Counted from the stretch's first letter, positions 15,634 through 24,982 are shown. The stretch is DNA of 64,000 nt from Hyphomicrobiales bacterium (GCA_039989895.1 JBDXGY010000005.1:248001-312000); one strand, 5' to 3'. Program-made: numbers and translations. Notes: generated from the letters alone by a model not told the origin.

Positions 15634-16203
15634 TTATGTTTGCGAGGGATCAATCCAGCCGATGTTTCCATCTTGCCGTTTATGAAGGATATTGATCTCT
15701 CCACTATCAGGATTGCGGAACACATACACATCTTGCTCTGCCAAGTCCATGGCCATGACGGCTGTAGAGACCGTCATTGTTAGAATTGTTGTCTCATTTT
15801 CAGCAATAACCGCTGGAGAAGCCTCATTATCTTGGCTATCGTCAATGCCTTCACCGGGACCTTCAAGCACATAAAATGGAACTTGATAGCCTTTAGAGTT
15901 ACTAGATGCGCGGTGATCTTTCAATTTTCGTTTGTAACGACGCAATCGCTTTTCTATGCGGGCAGCAGCAAGATCGAATGAAGGATGAGCTTCCATCGCA
16001 GCGCCCGTGGCAACAAGATCGATACCTGTATCAAGATGAATTTTACATTCAGTTTTAAATGTTGACGCTTCTTTTTCTAGCGTCACGTGACCCGTATACC
16101 CGCCATCGAAATATTTGCTAACGGCGGCATCTATCTGATCACCTATATGAGTTCGCAGAGCATCACCAACGTCAATATTCTTTCCTGAAATACGTAAACT
16201 CAT
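15634..16203 (-). CDS. hpf: Ribosome hibernation promoting factor, long form
   Basis: 189 residues. The N-terminal domain (about 1-105, MSLRISGKNIDVGDALRTHI start, basic RRYKRKLKDH near 90) binds the decoding centre of the 30S subunit, and the C-terminal domain (about 130-185, VFRNPDSGEINILHKRQDGNIGWIDP) mediates dimerisation to form 100S ribosomes. Long-form HPF does this alone in organisms without RMF. GGAGG precedes the ATG. It lies between rpoN and ptsN. Confidence 0.92.
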   Translation of the reverse strand: MSLRISGKNIDVGDALRTHIGDQIDAAVSKYFDGGYTGHVTLEKEASTFKTECKIHLDTGIDLVATGAAMEAHPSFDLAAARIEKRLRRYKRKLKDHRASSNSKGYQVPFYVLEGPGEGIDDSQDNEASPAVIAENETTILTMTVSTAVMAMDLAEQDVYVFRNPDSGEINILHKRQDGNIGWIDPSQT

Positions 16204-16389
16204 ATTGCCTCCATCATATTATTATCAATATGCGAATGGCGAGAATCATATGCCACTCACGCTATTATGAGACCACTGTAACGACTAGATCATCACCCGT
16301 CAGCTCTTTTAGAGAAAAAGTGCTCAATCATTACAATTAAGATATTAACATTGAAAAATATGAAGAAATTCTGAGAAAATTCGATCGAA

Positions 16390-17928
16390 TCAGTTGCTTT
16401 CCAAAGCTGCACGCTTTTCGCGGCGACGCTGGACTGACGATGGAATCCGCATGGCTTCGCGGTATTTAGCAACAGTGCGCCGAGCAATATCGATGCCTGA
16501 TTCTCTTAATAAATTGACCAATGCATCATCTGAAAGAATTTTCTTTGGACTTTCTGCATCAATCAGTGCGCGCACACGGTGACGCACAGATTCAGCAGAA
16601 TGCGCACTTCCGCCTTCAGATGAGGCAATTGAGGCGGTGAAGAAATATTTCAACTCAAAAATACCACGCGGTGTCGTAATATACTTATTGGATGTCACCC
16701 GACTGACCGTCGATTCATGCATCTCAATCGCATCTGCCACCATTTTGAGGTTCAGCGGGCGCAAATATTGTATGCCTTTTGTCAAAAAAGCATCCTGCTG
16801 ACGCACAATCTCGGTTGATACTTTTAAAATTGTCTTGGCCCGTTGATCGAGGCTCTTAACCAGCCAATTCGCTGTTTGAAGACAATCGGTTAGATAGGTC
16901 TTCTCTGCTTCATCATTCGCGGTCTTTGCTACCGTTGCATAATATGTCTGATCAACGATTACTCGCGGGAGCGTTTCAGAATTTAATTCAATTGCCCAGC
17001 TACCGTCTGGCCGAGCCTGCACTATAACATCTGGCACAATCGTCTCTGAGAGCACATCTCCAAATGCTTCCCCTGGTTTAGGGTCCAGCATTTTAATTTC
17101 GCTAATCATTTCCATCAAATCATCATGATCAACGTCGCATATCTCTTTCAGCGCGTTAAAATCACGCCGCGCAAGCAGATCCAAGTTATCAAGGAGAGCT
17201 GCAATGGCAGGATCATAACGATTTTTTTCTTTAAACTGGAGCGCCAGACATTCGGGCAAGTTGCGGGCGCAAATGCCAGGTGGATCAAGTGTTTGAAGAA
17301 CGCTCAACATTTTTTCAACGACATCTAATGACGCGCCCAGCCCTTCAGCAATTTCGCTCAAATCCGTACGGATGTAACCGCTTGGGTCAATGCTATCCAC
17401 CAATGTGCGCGCCACAAGAAGTAAAGCCGCATCCTGTATCAACAAGCCAACTTGTGACATCAAATGTTGTGTCAGATTAACTTCTTCACTGACAAAAGCT
17501 TCAAGGTCGTAGCCCTCATTAGAACCGCCTTGAACATTAGATTGTAATGGATGGGTATCTCTACCTGTAACAGTTGAGGCTTCACGGCCAGCGCTTCCTG
17601 AATCATCTGGAAAAACATTTTCAGCATCGGTATCAAAGGTTTCGGCTATTTGTTGTGGGTTAGCCTCAAGCGGCTCATCAGCCCAATTATTATCATCCCC
17701 GCCACTTCCTTCTTCTTGGGAGGCTGCAGGTAATTCTCCGACGTTTTCTGAGTTAGCGCTTTCTTTCTCTTCTGCGCGCTGTAGCAGTGGATTCTTCTCC
17801 AGCTCAGCTTCCACATAGCTTGTCAGATCCAAATGAGACAGCTGCAATAGTTTGATCGCCTGCATCAACTGCGGCGTCATCACCAGCGATTGCGACTGTC
17901 TAAATTCTAATCTTGGCGAAAGGGCCAT
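16390..17928 (-). CDS. rpoN: RNA polymerase sigma-54 factor
   Basis: 512 residues. The N-terminal region I is glutamine/leucine-rich (FRQSQSLVMTPQLMQAIKLLQ, which contacts activators), followed by an acidic region II (about 55-130), the core-binding domain (about 140-320), the helix-turn-helix (about 385-440), and the RpoN box ARRTVAKYRE at 482-491 that reads the -24 element. All are intact. It serves the sigma-54 promoter found at 10720 in this window. The gene is preceded by lptB and followed by hpf and ptsN, the rhizobial arrangement. Confidence 0.95.
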   Translation of the reverse strand: MALSPRLEFRQSQSLVMTPQLMQAIKLLQLSHLDLTSYVEAELEKNPLLQRAEEKESANSENVGELPAASQEEGSGGDDNNWADEPLEANPQQIAETFDTDAENVFPDDSGSAGREASTVTGRDTHPLQSNVQGGSNEGYDLEAFVSEEVNLTQHLMSQVGLLIQDAALLLVARTLVDSIDPSGYIRTDLSEIAEGLGASLDVVEKMLSVLQTLDPPGICARNLPECLALQFKEKNRYDPAIAALLDNLDLLARRDFNALKEICDVDHDDLMEMISEIKMLDPKPGEAFGDVLSETIVPDVIVQARPDGSWAIELNSETLPRVIVDQTYYATVAKTANDEAEKTYLTDCLQTANWLVKSLDQRAKTILKVSTEIVRQQDAFLTKGIQYLRPLNLKMVADAIEMHESTVSRVTSNKYITTPRGIFELKYFFTASIASSEGGSAHSAESVRHRVRALIDAESPKKILSDDALVNLLRESGIDIARRTVAKYREAMRIPSSVQRRREKRAALESN

Positions 17929-18086
17929 GAGTTACCGTTGTTATGCTTCTTTTGAAAGTTTTTTGTCTAGTCCAGCTAAAACTGGTCCAAGTCTTGCTTA
18001 AGTTAAAGCATAGTTATACCAAAATTGTAAATAAAATCACTCAAGACATCGCTAACAAGCGCAATTATGGCTGATAACCCGTCAAA

Positions 18087-18881
18087 TTATAATGTGAATT
18101 GGTCGCCAAGATAAAGGCGTCTCACATCGGGGTTAGCGATGATGGTTTCAGGCGTGCCTTGGGTTAATACCTGACCTGAGTGAATAATATAAGCACGGTC
18201 AATCACCCCGAGGGTTTCTCGGACATTGTGATCAGTTATCAAAACACCGATGCCACGTTTCTTGAGGTGTTTGACGAGAATTTGTATATCACCAACCGCT
18301 ATAGGATCAATACCAGCGAAGGGCTCATCCAACAGTACAAAATTCGGCCTGCTTGCCAATGTGCGTGCGATTTCACACCGTCGGCGTTCACCGCCTGACA
18401 AGGCAATTGAGGGCGCTTTGCGTAAATGTTCAATACCAAATTCGGTGAGTAAGTTTTCAAGGTCTTGCTCTCGCCGCTTCTTATTCGGCTCAATCACTTC
18501 AAGAACAGCGCGAATGTTATTTTCAACATTCAGGCCTCGAAAAATAGAAGCTTCTTGTGGCAGATAACCGATGCCGAGGCGCGCCCGACGATACATCGGC
18601 AAAGGCGATATATCGTGCCTATCGAGGTAAATAGACCCCTCATCCGCCCGCACCAAACCTGTTATCATATAAAAAGTTGTTGTTTTACCCGCACCATTTG
18701 GCCCTAAAAGGCCAACGGCCTCGCCTCGACCAATCGCCAAGCTAGCGCCATTGACAACAGTGCGGCCATTATAGCTCTTGCGCAAATTTTTAGCGATCAA
18801 CCAGCCACGGCCCGTGTTATCGCGCAATGTTTCTACGGAGGCTGCTGGGGCTACTTCAACATGAGGCATATGGCTGTTCAT
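18087..18881 (-). CDS. lptB: LPS export ABC transporter ATPase
   Basis: 264-residue cytoplasmic ATPase that powers extraction of lipopolysaccharide from the inner membrane with LptF/LptG/LptC. Walker A GPNGAGKT at 60-67, the signature LSGGERRR, and Walker B FVLLDEPFAGIDP are present. It has an N-terminal extension of about 25 residues relative to E. coli LptB, which is usual in alphaproteobacteria. It lies downstream of lptC and lptA on the same strand; 95 bases separate it from lptA. Confidence 0.94.
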   Translation of the reverse strand: MNSHMPHVEVAPAASVETLRDNTGRGWLIAKNLRKSYNGRTVVNGASLAIGRGEAVGLLGPNGAGKTTTFYMITGLVRADEGSIYLDRHDISPLPMYRRARLGIGYLPQEASIFRGLNVENNIRAVLEVIEPNKKRREQDLENLLTEFGIEHLRKAPSIALSGGERRRCEIARTLASRPNFVLLDEPFAGIDPIAVGDIQILVKHLKKRGIGVLITDHNVRETLGVIDRAYIIHSGQVLTQGTPETIIANPDVRRLYLGDQFTL

Positions 18882-18976
18882 TCACACTATATATCTGTTG
18901 CGCATCAGTTTGCCATCAATTGAGCGAGAGGAGTCAATCATTACGTTATTTCAAAGCGCCTTATATACGCCTTAAA

Positions 18977-19549
18977 TCACTTGCATTTCTTTGATGATGA
19001 AGATCCTTGACCTTGCGAAAACAAGGCTTGGACACGCCCTTGACCAGAGAGTTGCGCTTTTCCTGTATCAAGATTGACGGTGAGCTTTTTTCCACGAATA
19101 ATATTTTCACATTGCGTAAGAACAACGCCGCCTGTGAGCGTAACCAATTGCGACTTCATATTGAATACCGCATTTTTTCCTGTGGCTTTATTATCGCCTG
19201 ATGTCACAATAACTTTGCCGTTTGCCTCAATACGGCTAATGCCCTGATTGCCGCCAGTTTCTCCAGGTTTAACAGAACCATCGTAATAGACGTGCAATGT
19301 TGCGGCACGCATTGTGGTTTCACCCTGCTTAACATCAACATTGCCTTTGAAGACGGCCAGTTTTTCTACATCTCGCACTTCCAGACTGTCAGCTTCTATT
19401 TGGATAGGGTTGTTATTGTTCGAACGAAATCCCGTAAAGGCGTCACCTGTGGCTTGCGCGAAACCAGCAGTCACATAAAAGAAGGCAGTCGCAATGATAG
19501 CAACAGCGAACAATGACAAATGTAAATATGCTTTAGACCTGAAGGTCAT
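18977..19549 (-). CDS. lptA: LPS transport periplasmic protein
   Basis: About 190 residues: signal peptide (MTFRSKAYLHLSLFAVAI..., to about residue 31), then an OstA/LptA beta-jellyroll (about 40-175) that forms the periplasmic bridge carrying LPS. The C-terminus is a Gln/Ser/Lys-rich tail. AAGGA lies 11 bases before ATG 19549. A GTG at 19552 fits that ribosome site slightly better, and an ATG at 19579 abutting lptC is also open but lacks one. It is translationally close to lptC. Confidence 0.88.
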   Translation of the reverse strand: MTFRSKAYLHLSLFAVAIIATAFFYVTAGFAQATGDAFTGFRSNNNNPIQIEADSLEVRDVEKLAVFKGNVDVKQGETTMRAATLHVYYDGSVKPGETGGNQGISRIEANGKVIVTSGDNKATGKNAVFNMKSQLVTLTGGVVLTQCENIIRGKKLTVNLDTGKAQLSGQGRVQALFSQGQGSSSSKKCK

Positions 19550-19579
19550 CACAGGCAGTATCCTTTGACTATGTAGCAT

Positions 19580-20323
19580 CTATTTTGGACGCACTTTAGT
19601 TGGGTTAACAATCATCCGTACCCTGTCTTCAAACAGAATAAAAGTGGCATTATCACGAACGGTTAGGCTATTTGCTCGAATTTCACCAATATCGGCCTTC
19701 ACAAACACGTCACCCTTACTGGTAAGCATGCCGCCTTTTATATCAATTGTGGCAGAATCCAATTCACCAGTGTAACCTGAACTCATATGCATGCTTATGC
19801 CATCGCTCAGCACGAGATGCTGACCCTTGACATTAAATCGACCTTTTCCAGCGTCAATTGAAACGATATTGCCATCATCAAGCGTAAGGGTCGCGCTAAT
19901 TTTTTCCAGAAGAACCTTTTTCGGATCTGTTAGGTCTTGTAACGCCCGCTCAGCGACGATTTCATATTCCGCATCGCTTGATGTAAAACCGTTCAAGGTT
20001 GGGCGCTCCATAACAATTTGTCCATTTGTCAAATCAATGGCGGCAAAACCAAGTGGCAGCGTAGAAAATTGTGACAGATACGCAATGCCAACGAAGAGGG
20101 CTATAAAAATGGCCCCAATGACCGGTAAAGCAATTTTGAGTTTCCGCACGCGGCGGGAATAGCTTCGAGCGGCCTTAAACTTATTGGCTCCTTCAATTTT
20201 TTGAGCTTGTATAGCTTGCAACAATTGTTGCTGTTGACCATCGCCATGACCAAGATGATCGACAGCCGCTGGCCCGGTCAATCCTTGTGTCGTATTGCTC
20301 ATATTAGGGTCATGTATATTCAT
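19580..20323 (-). CDS. lptC: LPS export component LptC
   Basis: 247 residues: a cytoplasmic N-terminal tail of about 65 residues with basic residues, one membrane helix (about 68-88, LKIALPVIGAIFIALFVGIA) and a periplasmic LptC beta-fold domain. It links the LptBFG complex to LptA. The long N-terminal tail is typical of alphaproteobacterial LptC. No clear ribosome site precedes ATG 20323; an internal ATG at 20302 is possible. It is followed directly by lptA. Confidence 0.88.
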   Translation of the reverse strand: MNIHDPNMSNTTQGLTGPAAVDHLGHGDGQQQQLLQAIQAQKIEGANKFKAARSYSRRVRKLKIALPVIGAIFIALFVGIAYLSQFSTLPLGFAAIDLTNGQIVMERPTLNGFTSSDAEYEIVAERALQDLTDPKKVLLEKISATLTLDDGNIVSIDAGKGRFNVKGQHLVLSDGISMHMSSGYTGELDSATIDIKGGMLTSKGDVFVKADIGEIRANSLTVRDNATFILFEDRVRMIVNPTKVRPK

Positions 20324-20552
20324 GAACTACCAAATTGTTGGCTATGCTACGTTTGTTAGCTTTTATTCATAACACAATAACACATGTAAGAAGTAAACTC
20401 ACCATTCGATATAACGTCGCAAAAGCAGCGCCATTAAAACTAACTAGATAAGCTATAGCTCCTATCAGTATGGCGGAAATATGAGCTTGTTCATTCCAAA
20501 TTACTATGTCGCATTATGCTTTTAGAGATTTGAATTTTTTGAGGATCAGATT

Positions 20553-21167
20553 CTATGAATGCGAGAATATATCCGTATCCGGCCAACCAGCGAGGTCTAG
20601 TTTTGCACGGGTTGGTAAAAAGTCAAAACATGCATTGGCCATGTCTGTTCTACTTTCGCGTAACAGACGCTCTTTCAAAATATCCCGCATGGCATGAAGA
20701 TAAAGGACATCAGAGGCTGCATAATTAAGCTGGGCCTCACTCAAAGTATCAGCCCCCCAATCCGAACTTTGCTGTTGCTTGGACATATCAACGCCAACCA
20801 GCTCGCGCGCAAGCTCTTTGAGGCCATGTCTATCAGTATAAGTACGTGTGAGTTTCGAGGCTATTTTTGTGCAAAAAATCGGCGTCGTCATAACATTGAA
20901 GCTATGCAGCAGCAGCGCCACATCAAAGCGGGCAAAATGAAATATTTTTTCCTTACTCATATCTGCCAAAAGCGCACAAATATTAGGAGCGTCTGCTTGT
21001 CCTGCAGCAATTTGGACAACGTCAGCACTGCCATCGCCAGGAGATAATTGCACCACACAAAGCCTGTCACGATGCGCATGAAGGCCCATGGCCTCAGTAT
21101 CTATAGCAACATCACCCGTATAACGGCTAAGATCCGGCAAATCGCCCTTGTGAAAACGGATCGTCAT
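20553..21167 (-). CDS. Ribonuclease D-type 3'-5' exonuclease
   Basis: 204-residue DEDD exonuclease consisting of only the catalytic domain: D-T-E in VAIDTEAMGL (motif I), a motif II Asp in HFARFDVALL, and motif III NYAASDVLYLHAM with the Y/D pair. It lacks the HRDC domains of E. coli RNase D (about 375 residues), the usual short form next to lptC in rhizobia. It probably trims tRNA or other RNA 3' ends. AAGGA precedes the ATG. A 229-base spacer without an evident gene separates it from lptC. Confidence 0.88.
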   Translation of the reverse strand: MTIRFHKGDLPDLSRYTGDVAIDTEAMGLHAHRDRLCVVQLSPGDGSADVVQIAAGQADAPNICALLADMSKEKIFHFARFDVALLLHSFNVMTTPIFCTKIASKLTRTYTDRHGLKELARELVGVDMSKQQQSSDWGADTLSEAQLNYAASDVLYLHAMRDILKERLLRESRTDMANACFDFLPTRAKLDLAGWPDTDIFSHS

Positions 21168-21234
21168 ACAAATATTCCTTCTTGAAACGTCATTAGGTCT
21201 ATCTAACGGTTTTGCGTGTTAAAATCCACAGGGA

Positions 21235-21259
21235 GTTGACGGACTCTTATTGAGTCAAC
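21235..21259 (-). terminator. Hairpin after the HIT gene
   Basis: GTTGAC and GTCAAC form the base, with GGACTC/GAGTC inside and a TTATT loop, 24 bases beyond the HIT stop. There is no strong T tract on either strand; a possible weak transcript end between HIT and RNase D. Confidence 0.3.
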
Positions 21260-21282
21260 AGAACAGTTTAGCTTAGCCGTTA

Positions 21283-21717
21283 TTATTCCATCATCAATTG
21301 CTTGATTTGTGGGCGCAGCAAGGACAGATAAGCCTCGGCCTTATCATGATAAGGCTCCGCCGCGCCATTGCCCCATATTGGGGCTGGCCACGCCATATCT
21401 GTTGTAAAGCGGGCCACCACATGCACATGCAGTTGGCGCACCATATTACCGATTGCACCCACATTGATTTTTTCCGGTCGACTAACAAGCGACATCGCCT
21501 TTGATGTCACACTGATTTCTTCCATTAGAAAGCTCTGTTCAGTGCGATTAAGATCAAAAAGTTCTTGCGCATTAGCCACACGAGGCACCAAAATAACCCA
21601 TGGGTATCTTTTGTCATTCATCAAAAGCAATGATGACAACCTCAGTTCAGCGATAGGAAACGTATCGCGTTTGAGCTGATCAGCGAGAAAAAAGCCGGTT
21701 TTTTCATTTTTTTTCAT
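21283..21717 (-). CDS. HIT-family hydrolase
   Basis: 144-residue histidine-triad protein with the active-site motif HVHVV (preceded by RQL) near residue 95. Members hydrolyse nucleoside phosphoramidates or dinucleotide phosphates; the exact substrate is not readable. The start ATG 21717 is followed by a run of Lys codons. It is transcribed away from the SRP RNA gene that begins about 107 bases beyond its start on the opposite strand, so the two promoters are divergent. Confidence 0.85.
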   Translation of the reverse strand: MKKNEKTGFFLADQLKRDTFPIAELRLSSLLLMNDKRYPWVILVPRVANAQELFDLNRTEQSFLMEEISVTSKAMSLVSRPEKINVGAIGNMVRQLHVHVVARFTTDMAWPAPIWGNGAAEPYHDKAEAYLSLLRPQIKQLMME

Positions 21718-21786
21718 AAGGTCTTGCTTTCAATCTTTAATTTATACCCAATTTGAAACCAGCCGCATCAAAAATGCAAATGATGC

Positions 21787-21817
21787 TTGCAAATTACCGC
21801 GCGCCTTGTGATAGAGT
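21787..21817 (+). promoter_or_regulatory. Candidate housekeeping promoter for SRP RNA
   Basis: TTGCAA at 21787-21792 as the -35 and GATAGA near 21810-21815 as the -10, 17 bases apart, seven to nine bases before the RNA's first G. Alphaproteobacterial -10 boxes are loosely conserved, so this is moderate evidence. Confidence 0.4.
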
Positions 21818-21823
21818 ATTACT

Positions 21824-21921
21824 GGGAGGTTGGCGATGGACGTGCCACTCGCCAACCGGGTCAGATCCGGAAGGAAGCAGCCCTAACGAGCTTCGGCTCG
21901 GGTCAACGTCCAGCCTCCTAC
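21824..21921 (+). ncRNA. ffs: Signal recognition particle 4.5S RNA
   Basis: About 97-base small SRP RNA. The ends pair (GGGAGG...CCTCC), and the conserved Ffh-binding hairpin GTCAGATCCGGAAGGAAGCA at about 21860-21879 is unmistakable. A tail CTACTTTT follows as terminator. It binds Ffh and guides membrane proteins to the translocon. It sits immediately upstream of dnaX, the normal bacterial context. A reading frame runs through it into dnaX and should not be used as the dnaX start. Confidence 0.95.
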
Positions 21922-22004
21922 TTTTCGCGCCATGGCGTTTGGTAACTATGTCAGGCAATAAAAGCCTGACTTTTAAATGTTCAGGAAAGATGCGGGCGTC
22001 GTTT

Positions 22005-23891
22005 ATGGACGAAGGTAAAGCCAACGGTTCCAACTCCCCAAGCGGCTCCAACTCCGAGAGCGCCTATCGCGTGCTTGCGAGAAAATATCGTCCCAGCACG
22101 TTTGATGACCTCATTGGCCAAGAGCCAATGGTGCAGACGCTCACCAATGCTTTCAAGCTGGGTCGCATTGCACAGGCCTATATGTTGACCGGCGTGCGCG
22201 GTGTTGGCAAAACAACGACCGCGCGTATTTTGGCCCGCGCCTTAAACTATGAGACCGACGCCATTCAAACGCCCACAATAGAGATGCCCGACTATGGCGC
22301 ACATTGTGATGCAATTATCGATTCCAGACATATTGATGTCATCGAAATGGATGCCGCCTCGCATACCGGTATTGATGATATTCGTGAAATTGTGGATGCC
22401 GTTAAATACAAACCAGCAGCCGCACGCTATAAAGTCTACATCATCGATGAAGTACATATGCTTTCAAAATCCGCGTTCAACGGGCTTTTAAAAACACTGG
22501 AAGAGCCGCCTGAACATGTGAAATTTATCTTTGCTACCACCGAAATTAGAAAAGTGCCCGTCACTGTTTTATCCCGCTGCCAGCGATTTGATCTACGCCG
22601 CATTGAAGCCGATACGATGGTTGACTTTCTTGACAATGTTTCCAAAAAAGAATCCGTCACTGTTGAAAAAAACGCCTTGTCGCTGGTCGCACGCGCATCT
22701 GAAGGATCGGTGCGCGACGCGCTTTCCTTACTCGATCAAGCCATTGCTCATGGCGGCGGCACCGTTGATAGCGAACAAATGCGCGACATGCTGGGTCTGG
22801 CCGACCGCACACGGGTGATCGACCTTTTCAATCACATTATGTCAGGCCGCGTCAAAGAGGCGCTTGATGAAATTAAAGCGCAAGTAGATATCGGTGCGGA
22901 CCCCTTGGTTGTACTCACAGATCTTGCCGATTTCACCCATCTGGTGACAACAGCCAAGCTCGCCGATGGTGTGCCGAACGGACAAGCACTTTCCGATTTA
23001 GAAAAAGGAAAGGCCGAGGAATTCGCAACCAATCTATCCATTCGTGTTTTGTCGCGCGCATGGCAGATGCTCCTCAAAGGCATCGAAGAAGTGCAAAGTG
23101 CCAATAAACCATGGGCTGCAGCTGATATGGTGATCGTGCGCCTTGCTTATGTCGCTGATTTACCTACACCCGATGAAGCGTTGAAAACGTTGCGGGATGG
23201 CACAGCATCGACGCAAACCACTCCATCGCTTGCGCTTGGGCCTGGGTCTGGGTCTGGGTCTGGAGTTGCAAATAGCGGGATGGCTTCTCCATTAGGGTCC
23301 ACGAGTGCAGCTACACAAACCTCACAAATACCCATGGTTGATAACGTTCCCTCTCCTGAAATGTCAGCATCACAGGCCACCCAAACACGCCCGCGCCCTG
23401 TCTTGGCGACAAATAATCCTGACCCGCGTCCTATTGAAAAACCACTGGTCGCACCTGAGAAACAAATTCTACGCATCAACCGGTTTGAGGATTTTGTCGC
23501 CCTTGCAGAAGAGCATCGCGATTTAGCTATGCGTTCAGCGCTAGAAAATCATGTGAGGCTGATTTCATTTGAAAATGGTCGCATTGAAATTGCACAAACG
23601 GCGCAAGCGCCAAGAACACTTGCTAATGACATCAAAACCCGTCTTCTTGATTGGACTGGGGCGAAGTGGACAGTCATTGTTGCCCGCGACGGTGGTGATG
23701 ATCCTTTGCGCGTTCAACGCGATGAAGAAGACAAACAGCGCACCCGCGATGCGGAAGAAGACCCGGTGGTTGCTGCTGTCTTAAAAACATTCTCTGGCTC
23801 CAAGGTGGTCAATGTTACATTTTTAGACGATGAAACAGATGGTATCCTTGAACAAGTGCCCGAAAATGACCCCGACGATTTTGACGAATAA
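22005..23891 (+). CDS. dnaX: DNA polymerase III subunit gamma/tau
   Basis: 628 residues from ATG 22005. The AAA+ clamp-loader module (about 20-260) has Walker A GVRGVGKTT near 63-71, DEVHML and the SRC arginine finger. The zinc-binding module is degenerate: only one Cys (in YGAHCDAI) remains where E. coli has four. A Gly/Ser/Thr/Pro linker (about 400-490) precedes the tau-type C-terminal domain that should bind polymerase and helicase. ATG 21990 is an alternative start with AGGA three bases upstream; anything earlier runs through the SRP RNA. It is followed by ybaB and, after an SDR gene, recR. Confidence 0.93.
   Translation: MDEGKANGSNSPSGSNSESAYRVLARKYRPSTFDDLIGQEPMVQTLTNAFKLGRIAQAYMLTGVRGVGKTTTARILARALNYETDAIQTPTIEMPDYGAHCDAIIDSRHIDVIEMDAASHTGIDDIREIVDAVKYKPAAARYKVYIIDEVHMLSKSAFNGLLKTLEEPPEHVKFIFATTEIRKVPVTVLSRCQRFDLRRIEADTMVDFLDNVSKKESVTVEKNALSLVARASEGSVRDALSLLDQAIAHGGGTVDSEQMRDMLGLADRTRVIDLFNHIMSGRVKEALDEIKAQVDIGADPLVVLTDLADFTHLVTTAKLADGVPNGQALSDLEKGKAEEFATNLSIRVLSRAWQMLLKGIEEVQSANKPWAAADMVIVRLAYVADLPTPDEALKTLRDGTASTQTTPSLALGPGSGSGSGVANSGMASPLGSTSAATQTSQIPMVDNVPSPEMSASQATQTRPRPVLATNNPDPRPIEKPLVAPEKQILRINRFEDFVALAEEHRDLAMRSALENHVRLISFENGRIEIAQTAQAPRTLANDIKTRLLDWTGAKWTVIVARDGGDDPLRVQRDEEDKQRTRDAEEDPVVAAVLKTFSGSKVVNVTFLDDETDGILEQVPENDPDDFDE
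23242..23263 (+). repeat. Short tandem repeat in dnaX linker
   Basis: About three and a half units of the hexamer TGGGTC encode Gly-Ser dipeptides in the tau linker. Unit gain or loss keeps the frame, so it can change linker length without inactivating the gene. Confidence 0.7.
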
Positions 23892-23906
23892 ACAGGAGTA
23901 ACAGCC

Positions 23907-24230
23907 ATGAAAGATATCATGGGATTGATGAAAAAAGCCGGCGAAATGCAGGAAAAAATGCAGGAAATGCAGGAAGAGGCTGCCAATGCGGAAGTCTCCG
24001 GGACTTCAGGTGGCGGGCTTGTCACGGTGACCATGAGTGGCAAAGGCGAAATGCGAGGACTTTCTATTGATCCATCACTCTTCAAAGAAGACGATGTTGA
24101 AATTCTGGAAGACCTGATTATGGCCGCCCATAACGAAGCTAAAGGAAAATCTGAAACATTAATGCAGGAAAAAATGCAAGATTTGACCTCAGGGCTACCT
24201 TTGCCTCCGGGTATGAAGCTTCCATTTTAA
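23907..24230 (+). CDS. YbaB/EbfC nucleoid-associated protein
   Basis: 107 residues, the usual length. The N-terminal helix is rich in Met/Gln/Glu ([15 protein letters not shown]), followed by the three-stranded sheet ([26 protein letters not shown]) and a C-terminal helix ending in LPPGMKLPF. Dimers bind DNA as tweezers and influence nucleoid structure. AGGAG precedes the ATG, 15 bases after dnaX, the common dnaX-ybaB-recR association. Confidence 0.93.
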   Translation: MKDIMGLMKKAGEMQEKMQEMQEEAANAEVSGTSGGGLVTVTMSGKGEMRGLSIDPSLFKEDDVEILEDLIMAAHNEAKGKSETLMQEKMQDLTSGLPLPPGMKLPF

Positions 24231-24241
24231 AAGTGAGTTGA

Positions 24242-24982
24242 ATGACTAAAATCACTCTCGTAACAGGTGCTGGAACAGGCGTTGGCAAAGCCGCTGCTCA
24301 CGCTTTAATGAGCGCAGGCTATCATGTTATATTCATTGGTCGTCGCCTAAATGTTTTGGAACAAGCATTGAGTGAAGGCCAAGGTAGCGGCGAGGCAATC
24401 GCCTGTGATGTGACCGACGCTACCGCGATTGACGCGTTATTCAAATCTATCGCGGAGCGCCACGGACGCCTTGATGTTCTATTTAATAATGCCGGGATCT
24501 TTATTGCTGGCAAATTAATTGACGAGCTAAGCTTAGAAGAGTGGCAGCAGGCCGTGGATGTTAATCTTACTGGTTCGTTTTTATGTGCACGCGCGGCTTT
24601 CGCTCTTATGCGCAAGCAAAGCCCTATGGGTGGACGCATCATCAATAATGGCTCCATATCAGCCTATGCACCACGACCTGGCTCCACGCCTTATACAACC
24701 ACCAAACATGCCATCACTGGCCTGACCAAATGCTTATCTCTAGATGGTCGACCTTTTGATATTGCTTGTTCGCAGCTTGATATCGGAAATGCAGCCTCTG
24801 ACATGGCAATTCCCTTGTCTGAAGGCGCCATGCAAGCGGATGGCACTATGAGCCCCGAGCCTTTGATGGATTTAAAACATGTGGGCGATGCGGTGGGCTA
24901 TATGGCTGATTTACCTTTAAGCGCCAATGTTCAATTTATGACCGTGATGGCAACAAAAATGCCCTATTTGGGGAGAGGTTAG
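24242..24982 (+). CDS. Short-chain dehydrogenase/reductase
   Basis: 246-residue classical SDR: cofactor motif TGAGTGVGKA at about 7-16, NNAG near 85, catalytic Ser in NNGSISAYAP and Y-x3-K in YTTTKHAI. An Arg-Arg after strand two (IGRRLNV) suggests NADP(H) preference. Substrate unknown. It is inserted 11 bases after ybaB and before recR, which in most genomes follow each other; it is probably cotranscribed. Confidence 0.88.
   Translation: MTKITLVTGAGTGVGKAAAHALMSAGYHVIFIGRRLNVLEQALSEGQGSGEAIACDVTDATAIDALFKSIAERHGRLDVLFNNAGIFIAGKLIDELSLEEWQQAVDVNLTGSFLCARAAFALMRKQSPMGGRIINNGSISAYAPRPGSTPYTTTKHAITGLTKCLSLDGRPFDIACSQLDIGNAASDMAIPLSEGAMQADGTMSPEPLMDLKHVGDAVGYMADLPLSANVQFMTVMATKMPYLGRG

Noticed and set aside
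17983-17998. Second -24/-12-like match (TGG-N8-TTGCT) on the plus strand between rpoN and lptB
   Set aside because: It points into the 3' end of lptB, on the antisense strand, and has no gene behind it; the -24 box also lacks the CA of the consensus.
22641-22673. A-rich runs in dnaX that might be ribosomal frameshift sites (AAAAAAG and AAAAAAC)
   Set aside because: The AAAAAAG is not in the right reading phase, and the other is in phase but lies in the middle of the AAA+ core, too early to make a functional gamma subunit.
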